Below are positions 1 to 9,616 of a stretch of DNA of 45,924 bases, piece by piece. The translations under genes were made by a program, and so were the position numbers. Each line of letters starts with the position of its first letter. Position 1 is the stretch's first letter. The DNA is taken from contig JAGWLP010000005.1 in the NCBI GenBank assembly GCA_028864905.1, positions 1-45,924 of the forward strand, given 5' to 3'. Source of the DNA: Gammaproteobacteria bacterium. GTDB taxonomy: Bacteria > Pseudomonadota > Gammaproteobacteria > Natronospirales > REEB76. The notes under the pieces are model-generated. The model searched no databases, had not been told where the DNA came from, and saw nothing but the letters and a program-made list of their open reading frames with translations.

Positions 1-526
1 TGATGTTCACGCCACGTCGCGCCCGTGCCGAGAAATAAATTCGAGGCTGTGCACAGCATTCAATGCTCCGCATTATCATCTAAGCGCCCCTCAGCGGGCC
101 AACTGCCCGCACCGCCACGCGGTACGGCGCAAACAAAACAAACATCCCGGAGTCCAGCCATGCTCAAGCTTCGTTGGTTACTTGCTGTTTTGCTTGGGGT
201 TTTTCTGTCCACCGCGGCGTTGGCTGCGCCGCCTGCTGGTTTCTGGCAAAACCCGGCCATCAAGGATGCCGGCGCTATGCATCCGCTGCCGCAGGCGGGG
301 ACGCCAATGCCGCGGTGGACAGAAAAACCCCAAGTAAAACAGCAAGTAACCAACGAAGCTTGAGCATGGCTGGACTCCTGGATGTTTGTTTTGTTTGCGC
401 CGCACCGCGTGGCGGTGCGGGCAGTTGGCCCGCTGAGGGGCGCTTAGATGATAATGCGGAGCATTGAATGCTGTGCACAGCCTCGAATTTATTTCTCGGC
501 ACGGGCGCGACGTGGCGTGAACATCA
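1..526. repeat. Near-perfect inverted repeat, arms 1-236 and 291-526, spacer about 54 bp
   Basis: Reverse complement of 291-526 matches 1-236 with no indels and about 7 mismatches (124, 148, 192, 219, 225, 226, 228). Both arms encode the same inward-facing signal peptide MLKLRWLLAVLLGVFLSTAALA. Confidence 0.93.
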
Positions 527-659
527 GGCATGAGAGCGGCAAGGTCTTGCGGGCCTTGGTGTTCTTGGCCTCGCGGCCGGCCGTCGTGGCGCATCCACCG
601 GCGGGCCGCACCGTCGGCTGAGGCGCCGGCCTGCATTCCGTCCACAACTGGAGGGGCGC

Positions 660-1793
660 TTGGCAAACAGCGAATCCGCAATCCCCGCGTTTCGCGTCGC
701 GCGCGATGCCGGTGAAGCGCCCCGAGTGACGCTCACCGGCCAGTGGACCCTGCGCGGCCTGGCGCGCCGCGCCGACCTGCTCGGCGACGAGCTGCGACCT
801 TACGCGCGCAATCCCGAAGTGCACTGGGATTTGACCCGTATCCAGGCGATGGACAGCGTGGGCGCGTTCGTGCTGTGGCAGATCAACGAGCGGCATCCGC
901 CGGCGCACCTGCAACTGCAGCCGCAGCACGCCGCGCTGTTCCAGCGCTGGACCGACCGGCGCGTGGCCACGGCCGAGAAGCAACGTCCGCGGCGCCCGGC
1001 GCTGGCGGACATGCTGGCTACAGTCGGCTTCGCCGCAACCAATCATCTTGCCAGCTTCATCAGCCTCATTGGCCAGTTCCTACTCGACTTGGCTTATCTG
1101 GTCGCGCATCCCTCACGCATCCCGTGGCGGGAGATCTCCGGCACCATTTACCAGGCCGGAGCGCGTGCCCTCGGCGTGATGACGGTCATCGGGCTGCTGA
1201 TCGGAGTGGTGGTGGCCTACATGGGCGGCCTGTCGTTGCAGACTTACGGCGCGCAGGGTTTCATCGTCAACATCCTGGGCCTCAGCATCGTGCGCCACCT
1301 GAGTCCGGTATTCACCGCGCTGCTGGTTGCGGGCCGCTCCGGTTCGGCCATGACCGCGGAACTCGGGGTGATGCGCGTCACCGAGGAGCTGGATGCGCTC
1401 TCCGCCATGGGCATCTCGCACAGCCTGCGTCTGGTGCTGCCCAAGATCATCGCGCTCACGCTGGTTATGCCGCTGCTGGTGATCTGGACCGACGTGGTCG
1501 CGCTGGCCGGCGGCGTGTGGGCGGCGCATGCGGCCTTCGACATCAGCTATGCGCATTTCTTCTACAGCCTGCCGCACGTCGTAACGCCGGTGAGCTTCTG
1601 GTTGAGCATCGGCAAGAGCGCGGTGTTCGGCTGGGTGATCGCGTTGATCGCCTGCGAGTACGGGCTGCGCGTCAAGCCCAACACCGAAAGCCTGAGCGCC
1701 GAGACCACCAATTCGGTGGTGACCGCGATCACCGTGGTGATCGTCCTCGACGGGATCTTCGCGGTGATCTTCAAGCACGCGGGGCTGCTGTGA
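660..1793 (+). CDS. mlaE: MlaE-type ABC transporter permease with N-terminal STAS/MlaB-like domain
   Basis: TTG start. C-terminal MlaE permease signature (GVMTVIGLLIGVVVAYMGGLSLQTYGAQGFIVNILGLSIVRHLSPVFTALLVAGRSGSAMTAELGVMRVTEELDAL) preceded by about 110 aa STAS-like region. Confidence 0.9.
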   Translation: MANSESAIPAFRVARDAGEAPRVTLTGQWTLRGLARRADLLGDELRPYARNPEVHWDLTRIQAMDSVGAFVLWQINERHPPAHLQLQPQHAALFQRWTDRRVATAEKQRPRRPALADMLATVGFAATNHLASFISLIGQFLLDLAYLVAHPSRIPWREISGTIYQAGARALGVMTVIGLLIGVVVAYMGGLSLQTYGAQGFIVNILGLSIVRHLSPVFTALLVAGRSGSAMTAELGVMRVTEELDALSAMGISHSLRLVLPKIIALTLVMPLLVIWTDVVALAGGVWAAHAAFDISYAHFFYSLPHVVTPVSFWLSIGKSAVFGWVIALIACEYGLRVKPNTESLSAETTNSVVTAITVVIVLDGIFAVIFKHAGLL

Positions 1794-2572
1794 ACGCCGA
1801 ATGCGTGGTGCGCCTCGAACACCTGGGCACGCGCTTCGGCACGCAGGTGGTGCACCGCGACATCAATCTATGCGTGTACCGCGGCAAGATTCTGGGCCTG
1901 GCGGGCAGTTCCGGCAGCGGCAAGACTACGCTGCTGCGCGAGATGATCGGCCTGCAACGCCCCAGCGAGGGACAGGTGTGGCTGTTCGACGAACGCCTCG
2001 ATCGCGTGAGCTTTGAGGAACTCGCGCGCCTGCATCGCCGCTGCGGCATCCTGTTCCAGAACGGGGCGCTGTTCAGCGCACTCAATGTGTTCGACAACAT
2101 CGCGTTTCCGCTGCGCGAATCGCGGCTCGCTGACGAGACGCTCATCCGCCAACTGGTGTACCTGAAACTGGCGATGGTGGACCTGGAGCCGGATGTGGCC
2201 GCGCGCCTGCCGTCGGAACTTTCCGGCGGCATGGTCAAGCGCGTGGCGCTGGCACGCGCGCTGGCGCTGGAGCCCGAACTGCTGTTCCTCGACGAACCGG
2301 CCTCCGGCCTGGATCCGATCACCGCGCAGGATTTCGTCGAACTGCTGGGCGCGCTGCACAACGAACTGGGCTTCACCGTGGTCATGGTCACCCACGACCT
2401 CGACCTGATCCGCGACCTGTGCGATCACGTGGCGGTGCTGGTCGACGCGCAACTTGCCGCCTGGGGGACCCCCGACAGCCTGCTGCAATCCGGGCATCCT
2501 TACGTGCGCCGTTTCTTCCACGGCGCACGCGGCCGGCGGGTGTTCGCCGCTGCGGAGACCGCGCATGAATAA
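1790..2572 (+). CDS. mlaF: MlaF-type ABC transporter ATP-binding protein
   Basis: GTG start overlapping mlaE stop by 4 bp. Walker A GSSGSGKTT, signature LSGGMVKRVALARAL, Walker B LLFLDEPASGLDP. Confidence 0.93.
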   Translation: MNAECVVRLEHLGTRFGTQVVHRDINLCVYRGKILGLAGSSGSGKTTLLREMIGLQRPSEGQVWLFDERLDRVSFEELARLHRRCGILFQNGALFSALNVFDNIAFPLRESRLADETLIRQLVYLKLAMVDLEPDVAARLPSELSGGMVKRVALARALALEPELLFLDEPASGLDPITAQDFVELLGALHNELGFTVVMVTHDLDLIRDLCDHVAVLVDAQLAAWGTPDSLLQSGHPYVRRFFHGARGRRVFAAAETAHE

Positions 2573-3440
2573 CCGCGCCTATGCGCTGATCACCGGCATC
2601 TTCGTGCTCGCGCTGGGCGCGGCCATTATTGCCGCGGCCATCTGGCTCACCGGCACGCGCGTCGCGACCAAGCCCTACATCATCGCCACCACCGGCAGCG
2701 TGGCCGGTCTGGCGCCGCACTCCACGGTGTTTTTCCGCGGCCTGGCGGCCGGGCGTGTAGACAGCGTGCGCTTCGATGCGCGCGATCCGCGCCGCATCCT
2801 GATCCGCATCGAGGTGGATGCCGGCATACCGGTGACGCGCGACGCCTACGCGGTGTTCCGGCTGCAGGGTCTGACCGGCGCCTCGCTGCTGGATCTGGAA
2901 ACCACCGGCACAAGCCGCGAGTTGCTCGCGACCTCGGCGCAGTCGCCGGCCTATATTCCCCTGCACGCTTCGCTGCTGGATGAACTCGGCACCAGCGCGC
3001 CGCAGCTCATGGGCCAGCTGCAGACGCTGATCGGCGCGCTCAATCAACTGCTGAACACCGACAACCGCGCGCACGTGGCGCGCCTGCTGGCGCAGGCGGA
3101 CGCCGCCAGTGCGGCACTCGTCAAGCTGGAAAACGACCTCGATGCCGAGACCCGCCGCCTGCCGGCACTCACCGGCCAGATGCAGGCCACGCTGGCGCAG
3201 CTCGACAAGCTGACTGCGAATCTGGATCAACTGAGCGTCACCGCCCGGGCGACCGGTGAGCAAGTCAACGCCGAGACCCTGCCGCGGCTGAACGCCACGC
3301 TCAGCCGGATTGCCGCCGCCTCGGATCAGATCCGCCGGCTCGCGGACAGCCTGCGCAAGAATCCGCAGCAGGTGCTGTCGGGGCCGCAGTCGCCGCCGCC
3401 CGGTCCTGGCGAGCCTGGTTACAAAGGACCGTCACCATGA
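2565..3440 (+). CDS. MCE (MlaD/PqiB-like) substrate-binding protein
   Basis: One N-terminal TM helix then MCE domain (GSVAGLAPHSTVFFRGLAAGRVDSVRFD). Translationally coupled with mlaF. Confidence 0.9.
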   Translation: MNNRAYALITGIFVLALGAAIIAAAIWLTGTRVATKPYIIATTGSVAGLAPHSTVFFRGLAAGRVDSVRFDARDPRRILIRIEVDAGIPVTRDAYAVFRLQGLTGASLLDLETTGTSRELLATSAQSPAYIPLHASLLDELGTSAPQLMGQLQTLIGALNQLLNTDNRAHVARLLAQADAASAALVKLENDLDAETRRLPALTGQMQATLAQLDKLTANLDQLSVTARATGEQVNAETLPRLNATLSRIAAASDQIRRLADSLRKNPQQVLSGPQSPPPGPGEPGYKGPSP

Positions 3441-4006
3441 AAACTCCGCTTTGTGCTCTCGCCGCCGCGCTGCTTGCCGGTTGCAGTCTGCTGCCCAAGC
3501 CGCCGCTGCCGCCCGTATTGCATGACTTTGGTCCGGCAACGAGCGCGCCGGCTGCAACCGTCGTTCCGGCGGAAACGACGGTGAGCGCACCGGCATGGCT
3601 CGACGGCAGCGAGATTTACTACCGCCTGATTTTCAGCGACCCCACGCAACTGCGCGCCTATGCGGACAATCGCTGGCTGGCGCCGCCCGCTGAACTGCTG
3701 CAAGCGCGCCTGCAGGCAGCCTTTGCCGGCGGCCGCGCCGGCGGCTACCGCCTGCACGTGAACCTGCTGGATTTCGAACAGGAGTTTGCCAGCGCCCAAT
3801 CGGCGCATGTCAGCGTGCGCGCCGTGGTGGAATTGCAGAGCCTGTCGAGCGGCGCGACCGTGGCGCAGCATCTGTTCGCGGTGAGCGTGCCCGTCTCGCC
3901 GGACGTGCAAGGTGCGGTGCAGGGCGCGTCACGTGCCGCGGACGAGTTGCTGGCGCAATTGGTGCAGTGGACGCGAGCGCAGCTCGCCGGCGCGAAACGG
4001 AAGTAA
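3437..4006 (+). CDS. ABC-type transport auxiliary lipoprotein (PqiC-like)
   Basis: Lipobox ALLAGCSLL. Position at end of mlaEFD operon and 4-bp overlap fit the PF03886-type auxiliary lipoprotein. Confidence 0.78.
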   Translation: MKTPLCALAAALLAGCSLLPKPPLPPVLHDFGPATSAPAATVVPAETTVSAPAWLDGSEIYYRLIFSDPTQLRAYADNRWLAPPAELLQARLQAAFAGGRAGGYRLHVNLLDFEQEFASAQSAHVSVRAVVELQSLSSGATVAQHLFAVSVPVSPDVQGAVQGASRAADELLAQLVQWTRAQLAGAKRK

Positions 4007-4107
4007 GCTGCAACCCGACGGCGGTTTTGCGGTCAAATGTGACCGTCGGCCGTTTTTTCGCACACTCCCCCGCGTGCGCGGGCAATTCCATTCGAGAGGA
4101 GGGCGTC

Positions 4108-7100
4108 ATGCTGCGTAATCCACATTCAAGGCTGCCGCACTGGCTGGTCGCGGGGTTGCTGGCCATGCTGTGCCTCAACGCTTCCGCGTTTGCGCCCACC
4201 GCGCTCGCGCCTCTCTACTCGCAACTCCATTGGCGCGAGCTCGGACCGTTCCGCGGCGGCTGGTCCACCATGGCGGCAGGCGTGCCCTCCGAGCCAGACA
4301 TGTTCTATTTCGGCGGCGCCGACGGCGGCGTGTGGAAGACCATGGACGCCGGCCTGACCTGGCAGCCGCTGATGCAGAATGCCGGCTTAATCTCGGTAGG
4401 TGCGCTTGCCATCGCGCCCTCCGATCCCGAGGTCATCTACGTCGGCACCGGCCAGGTAGCGACGCGCTACGACGTGGTGGACGGCGACGGCATGTACCGC
4501 TCCGCGGACGGCGGCCAGACGTGGACGCACATCGGTCTCGAGGATACGCGCCACATCGGCCGCATCTGGATCGATCCGCACAACCCGGATGTGGTTCTGG
4601 TCGCGGCGCTCGGCCACTATTTCGGTTCCAACGCCGAGCGCGGCGTGTTCCGCACGACGGACGGCGGCCAGCACTGGCAGAAAGTGCTGTTCGTGGACGA
4701 CGACACCGGCGCGGTGGACCTCGCGGCCGACGACGCCGACCCTGACGTGATCTTTGCCGCCACCTGGCAGGCGCGCCAGTATCCGTGGCTTGCCTATTAC
4801 AAGCCGCAGTCCGGCCCCGGCAGTGGCATCTGGAAATCCACCGACGCAGGTCGCACCTGGACGCGGCTCAGCGGTCACGGTTTGCCGGCAGGGCCGCCGG
4901 GACGCATCGGACTCGCGGTCGCGCCCGGCACCAGCGATCAGCGCGTGTATGCCATCGTGGATGCGTCCAAAGCGGGCGGCCTGTACCGCTCCGACGACGG
5001 CGGTGCGAACTGGCAATATCTCGGCCACGCCGATCTCGCGAGCAGCTACTTCGACCGCATCACGGTGGATCCGGAAAATCCCGACGTGCTGTATGTGATG
5101 AACCGCTCGGTGGCGCAGAGCCGCGACGGCGGCAAGACATTCACATGGTTCAAGGGCGCGCCGGGCGGCGACGATTACCACTTCATGTGGATCAATCCCG
5201 GGAATAACCACTACATGATTGTCGCGAGCGATCAGGGCACGAGCGTGAGCGTGGACGGCGGCGGGCACTGGTCGAGTTGGTACAACCAGCCGACCGGCCA
5301 GTTTTATCACGTGACTACCGACAATCGTTTCCCGTATCGGGTGTACAGCGGCCAGCAGGACAGCGGCACGGTCGAGACCAAAAGCCGCAGCGACTATGGC
5401 GAGATCACGTTCCGCGACTGGCATCCGGTGGGCGGCGACGAGCGCAGCTACGTGGTGCCCGACCGCGAAGACCCGAATATCGTGTACGTCGGCGGTCTCG
5501 GCGGTCACGTGTCGCGCTTCGATGCGCGCACCGGACTGGTACAGAACATCTCCGCCTGGCCGATCTCGCATTACGGCGAGCGGCCCACGCACACCAAGTA
5601 CCGCTACAACTGGTTTTACCCGGTGGTCACCGATCCGCACCGGCCGCATACCCTGTACCTCGGCGCGCAGGTGCTGCTCGAGAGCGACGACGGCGGCATG
5701 CACTGGTGGACCATCAGCCCCGACCTGAGCGGCGCTGATGCCAAATCCGCCAAGAACTGTGAGAGCGATGACCTCACGCTTATCGAAGCGCGCGCCTGCG
5801 GCTACGGCGAGATCTTCAGCATCGCGCCCTCGCCGGTGAAAGCGGGCGAGATCTGGGTGGGCACGGATGACGGCCTCATCCGGCTCACGCGCGACGGCGG
5901 CCGACACTGGCAGGACGTCACGCCGCCGGATCTGCCGCTCTGGGGTCGCGTCAACCAGATTGACGCCTCGCCCAGCGATCCCGCAACCGCGTACGCCGCG
6001 GTGGATGCCCACCGCCGGGATAATTTCGGCACCTTTATCTACCGCACCCACGACTATGGCCGCAGCTGGACGAAAATCGTGGACGACATTCCCGCCGGCC
6101 AGTACGTGTATGTGGTGCGTCAGGATCCGGTAAATCCGAAGCTGTTGTACGCCGGCACCAATGCCGGCGTGTACGTGTCCTTCGACGACGGCGGCAACTG
6201 GCAGCCCCTGCAGTTGAACCTGCCGAGCGTGCGGGTGCGAGACCTTGCCGTGCACGGCGACGACCTGATCGCCGCCACTCAGGGCCGCGCGCTCTGGGTG
6301 CTGGACGATGTCACGCCGTTGCGCCAGGCGAGTGCCGCGCTGCTGGCGCAGAATGCGTATCTGTTCAAGCCGGCCGACGCGATCCGCGTGCGCAACGATA
6401 ACAACAAGGACACGCCGCTGCCGCCGGAAATTCCCGCGGCACGCAATCCGCCCACGGGTGCGGTGATTGACTACTGGCTGGGCCCTGATACGCACGGCCC
6501 GGTGACGCTGGCAATCTACGACAGCCAAGGCAAGCGGGTGCGCGCCTACGCCAGTAATGCGCCGGCGCCCACGCTCAAGACTGAGCCGCAGTATTTCGCG
6601 AACGCCTGGCTGTCCCAGCTGGAATCGCTTGCGGCCCAACCGGGCATGCACCGCTTTGTCTGGAATCTGAGGTACCCGCGGCCGGATTCACTTGCGTACA
6701 GCTATGGCATAAATGCCATCTACGGCGTGGGGACTTCCATCGTCCCGCGTGGTCCGCTGGTGCTGCCTGGCCGTTACCGCGTGAAACTTACGGCCAACGG
6801 TCGCAGTTACACCCAGCCGCTCGTGGTGACGCTCGATCCGCGTGTGCATCCCGCGGGCGATGCGTTGCAAAAGCAACTGACTCTGGCCCGGCAAATCGGT
6901 CAGGCCATGAATGCGACCGCGTCGGCTTATGCTGATCTTGGGCAACTGCACGCACAACTGGCGGCGCTGTCGAAGCAACTGGCCGACAAGCCCGCGCAAG
7001 CGGCATTGCTGTCGTCGGTCAACTCACTCGATGAGAAGATTGTGTCGTTGCAGACCAAGGGGGCGCAGGACCACAATCTTGCGACGATCAACGCGCGGTT

Positions 7101-7287
7101 GACAGACCTCGCCACGCAGATCAACGACGGCGACCGTGCGCCACCGGCTTCCTACGTGCAGGCCTTCAAGCAGTATGAAGCTTACGCCCAAATGGCTCTG
7201 CAGGAATGGCTTGGCATCCAAGCCAACGAGGTGCCGGCACTCAACCGCAGACTTGTGCAACAGGGCCTGACACCGCTGAAGTTGTAG
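4108..7287 (+). CDS. Secreted multi-Asp-box (BNR/VPS10-sortilin-like) beta-propeller protein
   Basis: N-terminal signal peptide. About 11 Asp-box-like motifs (e.g. KTMDAGLTW, RSADGGQTW, RTTDGGQHW, KSTDAGRTW, RSDDGGANW). Confidence 0.88.
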   Translation: MLRNPHSRLPHWLVAGLLAMLCLNASAFAPTALAPLYSQLHWRELGPFRGGWSTMAAGVPSEPDMFYFGGADGGVWKTMDAGLTWQPLMQNAGLISVGALAIAPSDPEVIYVGTGQVATRYDVVDGDGMYRSADGGQTWTHIGLEDTRHIGRIWIDPHNPDVVLVAALGHYFGSNAERGVFRTTDGGQHWQKVLFVDDDTGAVDLAADDADPDVIFAATWQARQYPWLAYYKPQSGPGSGIWKSTDAGRTWTRLSGHGLPAGPPGRIGLAVAPGTSDQRVYAIVDASKAGGLYRSDDGGANWQYLGHADLASSYFDRITVDPENPDVLYVMNRSVAQSRDGGKTFTWFKGAPGGDDYHFMWINPGNNHYMIVASDQGTSVSVDGGGHWSSWYNQPTGQFYHVTTDNRFPYRVYSGQQDSGTVETKSRSDYGEITFRDWHPVGGDERSYVVPDREDPNIVYVGGLGGHVSRFDARTGLVQNISAWPISHYGERPTHTKYRYNWFYPVVTDPHRPHTLYLGAQVLLESDDGGMHWWTISPDLSGADAKSAKNCESDDLTLIEARACGYGEIFSIAPSPVKAGEIWVGTDDGLIRLTRDGGRHWQDVTPPDLPLWGRVNQIDASPSDPATAYAAVDAHRRDNFGTFIYRTHDYGRSWTKIVDDIPAGQYVYVVRQDPVNPKLLYAGTNAGVYVSFDDGGNWQPLQLNLPSVRVRDLAVHGDDLIAATQGRALWVLDDVTPLRQASAALLAQNAYLFKPADAIRVRNDNNKDTPLPPEIPAARNPPTGAVIDYWLGPDTHGPVTLAIYDSQGKRVRAYASNAPAPTLKTEPQYFANAWLSQLESLAAQPGMHRFVWNLRYPRPDSLAYSYGINAIYGVGTSIVPRGPLVLPGRYRVKLTANGRSYTQPLVVTLDPRVHPAGDALQKQLTLARQIGQAMNATASAYADLGQLHAQLAALSKQLADKPAQAALLSSVNSLDEKIVSLQTKGAQDHNLATINARLTDLATQINDGDRAPPASYVQAFKQYEAYAQMALQEWLGIQANEVPALNRRLVQQGLTPLKL

Positions 7288-7306
7288 CTGCGGTTGGTGA
7301 CACCAA

Positions 7307-7342
7307 AACAAACGCCCGGCGGATGCCGGGCGTTTGGGTGTT
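7307..7342. terminator. Putative bidirectional intrinsic terminator between convergent genes
   Basis: AAACGCCCGGC-GGAT-GCCGGGCGTTT perfect stem between the propeller gene (+) and the 7361-8044 gene (-). Confidence 0.75.
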
Positions 7343-7360
7343 ACCAAGAGCCGGCCGGAA

Positions 7361-8044
7361 TCAGCCGGAATTCACCACGCGTTTCAAACAGGCGATGATC
7401 TGGTTGCTCATGATGTCGGCATCGTCCTGGGTCTTGGCCGGCTTCATGACGTTGGGGCAATTGTATTTCTTGGCGTACGGCTTGAAAGCCGGCTGGGCCA
7501 CCTGATCGCGCGCTTTGTCCAGCCAGGCGTACTGATACGACAAGGCGGTGCGGTAGTCACTCTCGCCGGTTTTCAGATCGTTGGGCAGCGCTTTGACCTG
7601 CTGGTTGTAGGCGGTCGCCTTGGCGATGAATGCCTTTTCGCGCGCATTCAGCGCCGCCGGCTGCGTCTGCAGACTTTCTGAATCCTGTTTGAGTTCGGCG
7701 TTCTGCGCCTTGCACTCCTTGAATATCTCATCGGTCTTTGGGCTCTTGCATTTGGTGTTGTAGTCCGCGATTTTCTGATTGAGATTTGCCGACAACTGCT
7801 TGAAGGCGGCAATATCGGCCTGCAATTTGGTGTTTTCCGCCTGAATCTGCGTGCCCTCGGCCTGCAGCGCGGTGTTTTTCTGGGTGATGCCTTCCAGCGT
7901 CGCCTTGGCGTTCTTGACCTTGGCCATGGCGGATTCACCTTGGCTGATGAGATCCAACACCGACTCGGCGCCCCACGCGGTGGCCAGTGCACCGGCCAGG
8001 CCCAGCGCCAATGACAATGTGACAATGCGTAATGTAGTCTTCAT
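7361..8044 (-). CDS. Exported coiled-coil hypothetical protein
   Basis: Signal peptide MKTTLRIVTLSLALGLAGALATAWGA followed by heptad-like Q/K/A-rich helix and 3 Cys; no family recognised. Confidence 0.75.
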   Translation of the reverse strand: MKTTLRIVTLSLALGLAGALATAWGAESVLDLISQGESAMAKVKNAKATLEGITQKNTALQAEGTQIQAENTKLQADIAAFKQLSANLNQKIADYNTKCKSPKTDEIFKECKAQNAELKQDSESLQTQPAALNAREKAFIAKATAYNQQVKALPNDLKTGESDYRTALSYQYAWLDKARDQVAQPAFKPYAKKYNCPNVMKPAKTQDDADIMSNQIIACLKRVVNSG

Positions 8045-8099
8045 TGACAACCTCATGTAAATGAATTCAAGTCACTCATTGTAGGGGCAATGCCCGCCA

Positions 8100-9473
8100 T
8101 CACCAAGTTCCGGCCAGGCGGTCCGCCAGCCTGAGCGCCGCGAGGCGCAATTCCGGCACCGCCGTGCATTCCCAATCCCTGGCACGCAGCAACGGCCCTG
8201 TGTAATAGACAACGCACGAGGGTTGCCCGGCGTTGTCAAGCAGCGCACCCTCGGCGTCGGCGGCCACGCCCAGTTCCAGAGCATCCGCCGTCAGCAGCCC
8301 TCCGGCCAGCATGCCGCGAATCAGGGGGTCGGCCAAGCATCTGAGCCGGCTCTCGGGACCGGTGCAATTGATGAGCGCTGCTCCCCGCCAGTGTTCAGTA
8401 CGGCTTTTGCCACGCGGTTGCCAGTCCACTTGAATGTCATCGGCTACCGGTCGCAGCTCCAGCAGCCGGCCCGCGTCTACCGTGAGCATGCCCTGGGCCA
8501 GCAATTGCGTAAGCCGTTGGGCGGAAATCGGCGCCGTGCGGTGGCGATGGCTGTCCCAATATGCCTGCAAATGGCGCAGGAAGCGCCGGCGCTCATTCTT
8601 GGTCAGTGTCTGCCACAAGGCGGGCGTTACTGGCCGGAGCGCGCCAATCACGTCGCGCCAGTCGCGGCCATGCTGCGCGCTTGCTGCGACTGCGGCGCGC
8701 ACCGTATGCAGATAAGCGCGCGCGCTCGCCGCGCCAGCAAGCAATTCCGCCGGCGGCTCGAGTTGCGGCATTTCGCGCAGCGTGCGATGAGCTTGTGGCA
8801 ACAGACCGTGACGCGACAGCGCCATCAGCGTTCCGCGGTAGCCGCGCTGGTCCAAATCCAGGGCCACGTCCACCATGGTCAAGCCGGTACCGAGCAGCAG
8901 CACCGGCTGGTGCAGCGGGATATGGTCGAGAGCGCCCGGCGCCCAGGGGTCACGCACATAGTTTGTACCGGCAAGCACGCCATGATCAGGGACCGGCGGG
9001 TCGATCGGAGGATAGTGACCGACCGCCAGCACCACGCGATCGGCATATAGGGTGCCGCCGTCGGACAAATCCAGAACTGCGCCGTCGCGGTCCAGCCGCA
9101 ATGCGATTACCTCGCCAGTCACCACATTAAGCCTGGCTTGGCCGGCCGCTGCCGCGGCCTGATCGAGACGCGTGTGCAGGTATTCACCGTACAGACTGCG
9201 GCGCACGAAATCCGATGCCGTGATCGAGCCATCCGTATTGCGTGCAAACTCCAAAAAATCGTGTTCTCGGTCGGGGAACAGGCTCATGCGTCCCGCCGGC
9301 ACATTAAGCAAATGCCATGGCGAGTGTGTACCGTAAGCCACACCGCGCGCCAGATTTGCATGTCGATTAATCAGTATCACCTCAAACGGTGCGTGTCCGT
9401 GGCGCCTGAGCAGATGAACGGTAGTGGCGGTACCGCTAAAGCCGGCACCGATGATGGCAATCTTTTTGTTCAT
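8100..9473 (-). CDS. FAD/NAD(P)-binding protein (PF13454-like)
   Basis: N-terminal IAIIGAGFSGTATTVHLLRR and PWHLLNVPAGRMSLFPD motifs. Confidence 0.85.
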   Translation of the reverse strand: MNKKIAIIGAGFSGTATTVHLLRRHGHAPFEVILINRHANLARGVAYGTHSPWHLLNVPAGRMSLFPDREHDFLEFARNTDGSITASDFVRRSLYGEYLHTRLDQAAAAAGQARLNVVTGEVIALRLDRDGAVLDLSDGGTLYADRVVLAVGHYPPIDPPVPDHGVLAGTNYVRDPWAPGALDHIPLHQPVLLLGTGLTMVDVALDLDQRGYRGTLMALSRHGLLPQAHRTLREMPQLEPPAELLAGAASARAYLHTVRAAVAASAQHGRDWRDVIGALRPVTPALWQTLTKNERRRFLRHLQAYWDSHRHRTAPISAQRLTQLLAQGMLTVDAGRLLELRPVADDIQVDWQPRGKSRTEHWRGAALINCTGPESRLRCLADPLIRGMLAGGLLTADALELGVAADAEGALLDNAGQPSCVVYYTGPLLRARDWECTAVPELRLAALRLADRLAGTW

Positions 9474-9616
9474 TTAGAAATTGTATTGAAACTTCGCACT
9501 TTCGCGCTGCTGCGCAAGAGTGCGCGCGGCGCAGCCACTGGTCGCAACCGTTCTTCAACAGCCGGAAACTGCATTAAAAGTCTGTGGCTGCAGACCGGTC
9601 CCAAATACTTTTTGCC

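Noticed and set aside
489-1046. Minus-strand ORF spanning the inverted repeat edge and mlaE start
   Set aside because: No family similarity; overlaps mlaE; likely spurious.
743-1789. N-terminal extension of the mlaF frame through mlaE (609-aa ORF)
   Set aside because: Out-of-frame overlap with mlaE; real MlaF starts at GTG 1790.
4387-6651. 754-aa antisense ORF opposite the propeller protein
   Set aside because: Shadow frame of a high-GC gene; composition atypical and no motif.
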